From Symbiodinium natans (taxonomy: Eukaryota; Sar; Dinophyceae; Suessiales; Symbiodiniaceae), in contig CAJNDS010002854.1 of assembly GCA_905221605.1 (NCBI GenBank), positions 185,685 to 249,684 of the forward strand: DNA of 64,000 nucleotides, read 5' to 3'. This document shows, piece after piece, positions 56,005-64,000 of this stretch (positions are counted from its first letter, which is position 1; every line of letters starts with the position of its first letter). A model generated the notes under the pieces. It did no database searches. It was not told the DNA's origin and was given only the letters and a program-made list of their open reading frames with translations. The position numbers and the translations under genes were made by a program.

Positions 56005-56970
56005 AACACAATGTTCACATGATGGGTTTACAAAAATGCTTGAAGCAAGCTTGCACGGCTTAACAAGCGCGGGGGTTTGGGGGCGGGCGCAGTTCCCCCT
56101 CCATTTGCAAACACAAAGCTCGGATGATGGGTTCGACAAAGATTCATGTGTGCTTTTGAAGCAAGCTTGCGCGGCTTGAACAAAGGCAGGGATATTGAGG
56201 TTTAGAGTTTAGGGGAATGTAGCGGTTCAGGAGCTTTTGGGGTTTAGGGCTTACGGGATGTTTCGCGGTGTCGAGTTTAGGGGTTGTTCGGGCTTTCTTC
56301 TTAGGGATTAATTAGGGTTTATGGGTTTGTTGAGGTTTCAGGTTTGGTGTTTTTTGACGTTTAGGCTTCCAGGTTCTGAGGGTTCAGGGTTTAGGGGGTT
56401 TCAACGTTCGAGGATTAGGGGGTCTTAGGGTTTAGGGTTTTTAGGGTTTAGGGTTTCGGGGTTTCTAGGGTTTATGGTTTAGGTGTTTGGTGTGTAGGGT
56501 TTAGGCGTCTTATGAATGATGATGATATGTCGCACAATCACTTTGTGAACCTATTTCCGCTCACTGAGATTATATGATTTCAAGGGCATTGCATGTTTAC
56601 GATATCCGGTTCCCCACAGCACCATCTTGTATCAAATCCACCTAAAATAGCAGTTAAAGTTGAAACATTGCATAATCTTCATCAATATAAGCTTGATGCA
56701 TTCTAAATCCATTTGTTGACCAATTGCTTCTGTGTTTGATTTCATTTCAATACAAAACCAGATCTGATCCAAACTGTAGGTTTGGGGTTTAGGGTTTGGG
56801 GTTATTAGGGTCTCGCATGATGGAATTGAAAGTATTCTGTTGAAGGAAGCTTGCACGTCTTTAAAAGAACAGGGGGTTGGAGGGGCCACAACGCCCCCCC
56901 CCCATTTGCAAACACAATGCTCGCATGATAGGTCAAAAAACACTCATCTATGCTCAAGCAAGTTTGCACG
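56005..56970 (+). repeat. Dispersed ~95-bp element, four copies or parts
   Basis: ATTTGCAAACACAATG, then (C/G)ATGATGGGTT, then GAAGCAAGCTTGCACGGCTT appears at about 56000, 56103, 56815 (partial) and 56910. Two copies are followed or preceded by G/C runs (GGGGGTTTGGGGGCGGG and CGCCCCCCCCCC). Confidence 0.8.
56190..56500 (+). repeat. Interstitial degenerate telomere-like TTTAGGG tract
   Basis: Many GTTTAGGG(G)TTT units with mutations, best preserved at 56425-56480; a short continuation lies at 56783-56812. The G-rich strand is on plus. Confidence 0.85.
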
Positions 56971-57029
56971 GAACCTCGAGACGTTTGACGTGCACAGGGA
57001 CCTATCGGGTTCTTTGTAGAGGTTAACCT

Positions 57030-57180
57030 TTGTGTGCATAGCGAGGTTTTCTGACTCAGTCCTTGGTTTTCTGACTCGTGTGTGCTCGGTTTCCGGACTC
57101 ACGCTTTTCCGCTTTCTGACTCCTCGCGGTTTTCTGACATGGTCCTGCGCGCTTTCGACTCGTTTTCCCGACTCGACGGC
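57030..57180 (+). repeat. Degenerate GGTTTTCTGACTC repeat
   Basis: Seven or so imperfect 13-20-bp units (GGTTTTCTGACTC, GGTTTCCGGACTC, CTTTCTGACTCCTC). Confidence 0.75.
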
Positions 57181-58947
57181 CACCCGTACATTGTTCATTG
57201 AGAGCTATACATGTTGAGCTGTTTCGTGTGTCAATTTTAAGGGATATGGTCAACAGCATGTTCTGCGGGGCAGCAGAATGCCTTCCCGGTATGTTTCAGG
57301 CAGGGGAAGGATTGAAATCGGGGCAGCAAAATGACACCAGACCGCTGCAACAAAGATGACACTCTACCTGGTAGATGTACTTGGCGTTTCCAATTGCTGT
57401 CTTGCTGCGGAAAATGTTCTGTTGTGATGTCCATTAACGTAGCGAAGATTGCCAGAACTTCAAGTCGAAGTCTGCGCGACCACCTTTAGTACGTCAGGTT
57501 CGATGGGGTGATGAAGCAGTGAAAATCAAGGCCATGATCTGAGCTTCCAGCTGGAAAGTATATCGATATGTCGAACCACATGCATGAGGACGGGGTTCAA
57601 GAGCGGGGCCATCTCTCTCCTGGAGTTTTACGCTGGTTCTCCTTACCGGCCGAGAACCAAAGCGCTTGGGCCACAGCAAGTTGATGCAGCTGGGTCGAAG
57701 CGGAGCAGAGCTCTTTGAACTCGCGCCATGGTTGACATGAGAAAGGAGGATCAACTTCTTGCCGTCCGAGCAGAAGCATTGGCACGAGCCTCGGACATGC
57801 ATACCCGCACATCGAAGGTGGATGTGGCAGCGGGCCAAGGCCTGTATGTCTGTTTTTGTAACCCACCTTTCTCACCCGCGGCAAGTTCCTTTGGGGTTTG
57901 ATTGGCGCAAGCTTGAGTTTGGGCGCCTCCGCCATGCTCGTCAGGATGTATTCCTAGGGTTGGTTTGGATGGCCTACAGGAACAGTTGAAGAATCAGTTG
58001 CATGAGACGCCGCGAAGACCGAACCACGGGGACTGACGAGCTGCTGCTTTTATTGAACTTCGAGGTTCTTGTCTCTTTCCTTGGAAACGTGTGCGTCCTC
58101 TGCCATGTGCTGAAGCAATTCGAGTCGGTCATGTTACTGCTGTGGACTGTACCAGTTCAGGGAACGGGTGGGGTTCGAGCAGTCGAACATCACCAGGCGC
58201 ACAGAAACAGGGAATTTTTGGCCGGGACTCAGGTTGGAGCCTTCGGCATTTGCCTACGGTCAACGAAACAAGGGCCGCGGAGGCCGCGGAGGAATCAATT
58301 GTCAGTCCCGCTGCTCTGGATCTTTGGGAAGTCGCAGGTCTGCTTCAAGGATACCCTTTCTGCATCAGACTATCCAATGCTTAGAACTTTCATGATTTCT
58401 GCTAGTTTTGCATGCAGCCACCGTGCATGAATGCAGCTGCTGTCCTGCGTAGCTCCTGTGCAATTAGTGAGATCCGCGAGAACTCACCATAAAACTCACC
58501 GCCCCTCACCGACGCTCACCAGGCTTGGAGCTCCCTGGGGCCAAGGGCTTCTGCATTGGCTCCGAGACCGTCTACATGGCCCGCTCTCATTTCACACATG
58601 TTCATACGTAACATACACGTCATAGACGGTCTTCGGGTCTTTCCTGTGTTTTCATATTTTTGTTTGTTCGTGGCAGAGAAGGGTCAGACACAGCAAGATG
58701 ACTGCTGGAGCTCCATGGCACCCAATGTAGAGACTCAGGAACCTAGAACTTGTGAAGAGTGCATTCTCCAATTGACTTGTGCATGCTTTCTGCTTGTGTT
58801 TTCAAGCGACCTTTCAGGGTGACATGCTGCAGGTGAGAGCAGCACTGGATGCACACGGCACCAACGTGGAAAGATTTGCATTAGTAGTGGATCACGGCCA
58901 CCGGTTGCCTCTTGCGCCAATCTGGAGTTACTGGAGGGATAATGGAT
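57181..58947. other. Unassigned 1.8 kb
   Basis: 57597-57935 minus (MAEAPKLKLAPIKPQRNLPR...) and 58002-58430 plus are open but have no recognised domain. No repeats or RNA genes seen. Confidence 0.45.
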
Positions 58948-59778
58948 CTATGTGAGGCGACAGATCGGAAAGGGCAGTATGGCCAAGGACATGGATGAAG
59001 CAGCCGTCATTCTTCGTTTTGCAGAAAACGGTAACACGGGGAAGGCTTTCGCGTTGGAGTATGACGGACTCCACTTCGGCATGTCGAAGGCGAGCTCGGC
59101 TCTGTGAGAGAAGTATTTCGACATTGGGCACCGGGTACAGAAGTTGAAGTTGATTGATGGAGCGACCTTTGTGACAATCTTGGCTAGAAGGTCCTCAGCC
59201 AAGAGCTTGTGGCGTGCGATACTGCTTCTTGCAGCAATGGTTTCAAGAACTCCGCAAAGCAGACCGGTTCTTGGAGTCCGGGCATCTGTCCAAAGTTCCG
59301 AAGGCAACCGGAAGCAGCTACAGGCGGTGTTCATGAGCGTTTGGTGTTTGCAGCGATTCCCCAACCATTTGTACGGGCATGAGTACCCCAAAACTGCACG
59401 CTCCGTTGGAGGCAGCCGTGCCGAGTGCACTCTAGGCAGTCGTAGGACGAGTCGACTGCACAACTTCGGCAAAGACCACAACGCAAAGCGCAAGAAATCC
59501 AGGAACCAGGCAGCCTGCAAGGTGAATGCCGTTGACCAGACGGAATGTGAAGCGGAGGATAGCCATGCCGAGCACACCGAACAGGAGCGGTGGAGCGGCC
59601 ACGGTTCTCCAAGAGCGAGTCGGCCGAGGACATCATGACATAGGCGAGCAGCAGACCGAAGCAAGGAAGTCTCGATATATATTGCTGCAAGCCAGTGCTT
59701 GCAGCAGAAGACGTGATGGAGCTCGACACCTGCTGGGTGAGATTGTTTTAGGTGGTTGGGGAGCGATTGGCAAAACAC
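58948..59778 (-). CDS. Long open frame (276 codons), unknown; overlaps a 164-codon plus frame
   Basis: A stop-free minus frame this long is improbable by chance at this base composition, yet the translation is Cys/His/Leu/Ser-rich in its upstream two thirds, which is typical of antisense reading. The plus frame at 59144-59638 over the same region is Lys/Arg/Glu/Ser-rich (GKDHNAKRKKSRNQAACK) and starts at a real ATG, so plus may be the coding strand there. Downstream on minus, SINFNFCTRCPMSKYFSHRA looks more protein-like. I cannot decide the strand and name no function. Confidence 0.25.
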   Translation of the reverse strand: MFCQSLPNHLKQSHPAGVELHHVFCCKHWLAAIYIETSLLRSAARLCHDVLGRLALGEPWPLHRSCSVCSAWLSSASHSVWSTAFTLQAAWFLDFLRFALWSLPKLCSRLVLRLPRVHSARLPPTERAVLGYSCPYKWLGNRCKHQTLMNTACSCFRLPSELWTDARTPRTGLLCGVLETIAARSSIARHKLLAEDLLAKIVTKVAPSINFNFCTRCPMSKYFSHRAELAFDMPKWSPSYSNAKAFPVLPFSAKRRMTAASSMSLAILPFPICRLT

Positions 59779-61049
59779 ATATCCTCCTTGGTGTCACGAG
59801 GTTTGCCTGTATGTTGTCGATGATGTCAGTGTACGCAGTGATCTTCTCCAGGTGTTGTCCAGCTGTGCCCCCCCGCTAGCTGCTAGCTTCTTGATGCAGC
59901 ATGAGGAGAATGGTACTCAGCATGTCATGGTGGGTATGCCGGTACTGCACGACTGCCAGGTTGCTGCACGGGGAAAGCATTAGTGAATTCGACGAAACCT
60001 GTTGCTGCGCTGGGTTGGGCTGCGGCCTCGCCAACAGGAGAGAAACCCGACAGACGTGCATAGTGGAGAGTCTTGGGCACGGCCTTAGCACAGAAAAGTG
60101 GCGCAATGTTGCGAGCACGGCCAGGTGCTGTTCCGAACGGATGGGCTGACGACCTGGGCAGCAGCCCGAGCATGCAGGCTTTTTTTTGTGCAGAAAAGTG
60201 CTGTTTACTTGCTGTGCAACCATGCATTGTTTGTTTCCGCTTCGATGCCGTTCGCATGCGTCCAGGGGCAAAGCGAACTTATATCAGTCATGTCCGGTTA
60301 GCACTATCTATGGAACATGCCATCCTATGAGTTGCAGGGAACGTTTCCTGGATGGACCTTCAAATCATATCACGGAGGAGTCGCCCTGTTCGTTAAGCCC
60401 TGGCCTTCGCTTACCAGGGTATTCTAGGTGCTGTTAAGAGGAGTATGCATGACTATATTGTGATCGACATGCGTAAGCGGAGGTTTGGCTCTAGACTTGT
60501 ACCTCTGTGGTTCGTTCTTCATATCATCCGTTGTTCTTGTTGCGAAAGGTTACACGAAGATAACGTAGTTTTAGCAACTTTTAGCCCACGTCCTCGTCAC
60601 TCGACGACTGCCATTCTTCAAAGGGGTCTATGTCCGAAGCAGGTGATCACAACATCCATGTTGTCTGCACTGTCCAGCAGGTTTGTGCCTTGAAGCGCTT
60701 CAAAAACAGACAAAAAGCAGGTGCACTTACAGACAAACCGGGAAAGCTACGTGCTGCGTCGAAACGCGAAAAGATTCGGGTTCTGTGGTTGGATTCTGCT
60801 CCAGACGAAAAGGTTGGTTTCGGGAAATTTCTGCGAAGTGCGGGATAGTGCGGGCATCCTTCGTGGCAGTTTACGCAGTAGCTGAAAATGCCAGCCCTGC
60901 CTTTTCTTGCAGCTTGCACAATGAAGTGCAAGGCAGTGCAAGGCAGTGCAATGCCGTGCTCTCTGAGGATGCAAATTTTCGGCAGTCGCCAATGCATCCA
61001 TGGGCGTGGGCGCAAGCCTGGCGGCCCGAAGCTTGATTTTTTTCGCTGT
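59779..61049. other. Unassigned spacer
   Basis: Frames up to 131 codons on both strands without motifs; a GTGCAAGGCA triplicate at 60925-60950. Nothing else recognised. Confidence 0.5.
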
Positions 61050-63280
61050 TTATAGCTGGGTGCCCTATATATCCATATATGTAGATGTACACATAGACAT
61101 ACACATACACATATATATATATATATGGTCGCCCCCCCCCCCCCCCAATGGACCAACCTCCAACCCCAATGGACCCACATCGACATGTCCAAGGTTCTCG
61201 AGACACTGTACCCTGCCATGCTTTCCCTGTCCACTTCTTTGTGCTTTTTGTGCTTCCTGTGCATGTTTTGTGCTTCTTGTTCGTGCTTTTTTGTGCTTTT
61301 TGTGTTCTTTTGTGCATTTTTTCCTTTTTTTTTGTTGCACGTTTTGCACTTTTTGCACTTTTTGCACTTGTTGCACTTTTTTGCACTTCTTGCACTTTTT
61401 TGTGCTTTCTTCTAATTTCGCAATATTTTTGCAAATATTTGTCCTCTTGAATGTGCTTTTCCAATCCCAAAATCCAAAAACCCAAAAATCCAAAAACCCA
61501 AAGTTGTCCGGACAATTCCCCAGGAAACTTTGGCTTTTTGGATTTTTGAATTTTTGGGTTTTTGGATTTTTGGATGTTTGGATGTTTGGATGTTTGGATG
61601 TTTGGATGTTTTTATTTTTGGATTTTTGGATTTTTGGATTTTGGGCTTTCTTTGCTTTTGGGATGCTTATATTGCTGCCACTACTCTATACCCGTGCAGG
61701 CACTCTGGCACCCTTTCACTTTCGCGGTGTGGCCTCTGGTCGCAGGATCTGCATACAAAATTTGGAGGTCGGTGAGTTTCTGCTTTGCAGCGGGACTGAA
61801 CGATGAGTGGCGTGCCTTCTCAACCCTACTTATCAAACAAAGCGCGCAGCATTCTCTCCGTGACTGTCCACATGTTCTGGTTCTTGTACCAGAACGTGAA
61901 CTGTGCTACCCGGAATGGACACTTCACTTCACCAGGGGAAGTCTTAGAGTGGACAGTTCACTAGCCTTGTATTGGACCCAAGCCCTATTACTGTCTTGAA
62001 TTCTTCTGTTCAACCTCTTGTTGGCTTTTCGAGTAGGATGTTTTCAAAACCTTATTGGCTTTTTGTACAGGCTACTTAGGATTTTATTGATACAGTTTTC
62101 AATCGAGTAGTCAAGACGTTAATGAGATTCGAGCAGGCTTTACTGTAATAATCACAGGGGGGCAATGCAATATTCAGAGCTTGAATTAAAGGATAAGAAC
62201 AACTAATCGTTATCGCAAAGTTAGGGTGTTCATGAGATATAGACTTTTTCTTGAACAGCAGGTGAATGGTTCTTATTGAAAAAAAGGATACTTCAGGTCT
62301 TTCAAATGCAAATGCACAGAATTCGATATTTACACATATAGGCCTTCTCTGTCAAAGCCTCCTTGGCAAAGGCCTGTGCATAACCCATGTACGTGCTTTT
62401 CTCAGTGATTTGAATAGGCAAGACTTTACCTGGTCCTCAAATACAGAAACAGCATATTCAACACCTTATTGAATATGCTATTTAGTTGTGCTGTTCATGT
62501 TTCGAGTAGGTAGGACGCATTTGAAATTCTGATAAGGGTACATTTGAATGGTCGCCCTCCTTTCACTCAAAAAAATGAGAACGAATATGAGCCAACCTCG
62601 AATGCGAAAAATGATAAAATCATCAAAAATCCAAAAACCCAAAAATCCAAAACACCAAAAACCCAAAAACCCAAAAACCCAAAAACCCAAAAATCCAAAA
62701 ATCCAAAAATCCAAAAATCCAAAAATCCAAAAATCCAAAAATCCAAAAATCCAAAAATCCAAAAATCCAAAAACCCAAAGTTTCCTGGGAGATTGTCCGG
62801 AGAACTTTGGATTTTGGGATTTTTGGATTTTTGGATATTTGGATTTTTGGATTTTTGGATTTTTGGAGTTTTGGATTTTTGGAGTTTTGGATTTTTGGGT
62901 TTTTAGATTTCTATGCATAAGACAAGCATAGAAAAAGGCACAGTATATGAAACGAATGCAAAACAAAAGAAGTGCAAACGTGCGAAAAGCCAAAGAAGTG
63001 TAAAAAGCCAGAAAAGTGCAAAAGTGCAATAAAACAAAAACAAGTGCAAAAGTGCAAAAAATGCAAGAAAAGTGCAACAATGCAGAAAAAGCACAAAAAG
63101 CACAAGAAATAAGGCAAAAACACAAAGCACGACAAAAACAACTAGTTTTTCCTGTCCTTTTCATTTCGCGGTTGGTCCATTGGGGGGGGGGTGGGGGGTG
63201 AGCTATATAAATATAAATAAATAAGATATCTATATATATAATATAAAAGAAAAAAAGAAGAAATGAATCTATGATCCCCG
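61050..63280. repeat. Very long imperfect inverted repeat (arms ~61050-61660 and ~62620-63280)
   Basis: Both arms carry the same ordered blocks in opposite orientation. They are a TATATA-rich block, a C/G run, AATGGACCAACC (61146; inverse at about 63171), T-rich GTGCTTTTTG/GCACTTTTTG repeats and CCAAAAATCCAAAAACCC repeats. Then comes a unique core (CCCAAAGTTGTCCGGACAAT near 61497-61516; inverse 62774-62810), and finally TTTTTGGATTTTTGG repeats. Each core region is itself palindromic. The interior (61660-62620) is AT-rich with no gene; it holds a perfect 11-bp hairpin at 62451-62479 (AGCATATTCAA / TTGAATATGCT). Confidence 0.9.
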
Positions 63281-63300
63281 GTTTCGTCGTTCGCCCACAC

Positions 63301-64000
63301 CCCCCCCCCCCCCCCCCATGGTATGGTCCCCCCCCCACCCCCCCACCCCCCCCAACCCCCCTAAAACCTAAACCCTAAACCCTAAACCCTAGAACCCTAA
63401 ACCCTAAACCCTAAAACCCTAACACCCTAAACCCTAAAACCAACCCACAACCACACCACGGGGGGGGGGAACCCTAACCCTAAACCCCAAAACAACCCTA
63501 GACCCTGCACCCTAAACCCTAAACCCTAACCCCTAAAACCAACCCACAACCACACCACAGGGGGGGGGGGGGGGGGGGGTACAATGGGGGGGCGGAGGGG
63601 GGGGGGCAGGCCGCACCCGCACATCATATATAGGGTTCAGCGGTCGAGAGGCCTGGGCGGCCCACCCCCCCCCACCCCCCCCCCCCCCCCCCCCATGGTA
63701 TCCCCCCCCCCCCAAGTCTACTCTACGGTCCCTAAACCCTAAACCCTAAACCCTAAACCCTAAACCCTAAATCCTAAACCCTAAACCCTAAACCCCTAAA
63801 CCCCTAAACCCTAAACCCTAAACCCTAAACCCTAAAACCTAAACCCTAACCCTAAACCCTAAACCTTAAGTCTTAAACCTTAAACCCTAAACCCTAAAAC
63901 CCTGAACCCTAAACCCTAACCCTAAAAGCAACCCCCAACCACACCACAGGGGGGGGGGGGGATCATCTTAGTACCCCATCCGCGGGGAAAACCCTAAACC
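63301..64000 (-). repeat. Interstitial telomere-like CCCTAAA arrays with C/G homopolymer tracts
   Basis: Degenerate CCCTAAA repeats at 63361-63440, 63470-63540, 63730-63930 and 63990-64000 are separated by runs of 9-20 C or G and a repeated ACCAACCCACAACCACACCA segment (about 63437, 63538; variant near 63925). The G-rich strand TTTAGGG is on minus. TTTAGGG is the telomere type reported for dinoflagellates and plants. Confidence 0.92.

Noticed and set aside
62451-62479. Intrinsic transcription terminator
   Set aside because: The perfect hairpin lies in a eukaryotic repeat with no adjacent gene and no defined U-tract; terminators of this type are bacterial.
63301-64000. True chromosome terminus
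   Set aside because: Repeat orientation is wrong for a right-hand end and the array is degenerate with C/G runs; treated as interstitial.
1-64000. tRNA, 5S rRNA, snRNA and full spliced-leader RNA genes
   Set aside because: I scanned by eye for the tRNA B box (GGTTCGAATCC-like) and for the intact spliced leader on both strands and found none; a covariance-model scan could still find diverged copies.

Overview
This window looks like a nuclear chromosome segment from a dinoflagellate, possibly a relative of Symbiodiniaceae. That is an inference from several features: interstitial TTTAGGG/CCCTAAA repeats; a host gene whose best splicing model uses GC (and perhaps GA) donors with AG|G acceptors; Ty1/copia polyproteins with unusual accessory domains; and an unusually high load of tandem, inverted and dispersed repeats around sparse, intron-broken coding sequence. 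No rRNA, tRNA, CRISPR or bacterial-style operon was found.

Layout. 0.2-0.4 kb is a 10-bp minisatellite. 1.76-3.33 kb (minus) holds the only host gene I can assign: a multi-exon FAD amine oxidoreductase of the sarcosine/pipecolate oxidase family. 3.9-7.6 kb is a graveyard of copia fragments on both strands. 9.5-10.4 kb and 21.4-22.5 kb carry related dispersed repeats in shuffled orientation. 11.2-13.3 kb is an inverted-repeat-flanked, GGGTTTCC-rich tract that abuts a long copia element (13.4-17.5 kb). The element encodes the integrase end, a 2OG-Fe(II)-oxygenase-like domain, RT, RNase H, membrane segments and a His/Cys tail, and it is broken by a small frameshifting duplication inside a 36-bp minisatellite.

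25.3-31.2 kb is a duplicated repeat block. Its second copy is split by a 3,460-bp DNA transposon with 15-bp TIRs and a TA target duplication, and the uninterrupted first copy supplies the empty site. That transposon carries a retroelement-type RNase H ORF between 122-bp direct repeats, a protein with a possible ubiquitin-like fold, and foldback repeats, but no visible transposase.

31.4-51.7 kb and 52.7-61 kb are mostly unassigned, with microsatellites and a few long open frames of unknown function. 51.8-52.7 kb is a 79-bp satellite that is largely stop-free in three frames on the minus strand. 61.0-63.3 kb is a very long inverted repeat rich in CCAAAAATCC and GTGCAAAA motifs. The window ends in degenerate CCCTAAA repeats mixed with long C/G tracts, oriented so that they cannot be the right-hand chromosome end.

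The genes do not form a pathway. The window is best read as one metabolic gene in a landscape shaped by retrotransposons, a TA-targeting DNA transposon and repeat amplification. Splice-site calls were made by eye, and no homology search was possible.
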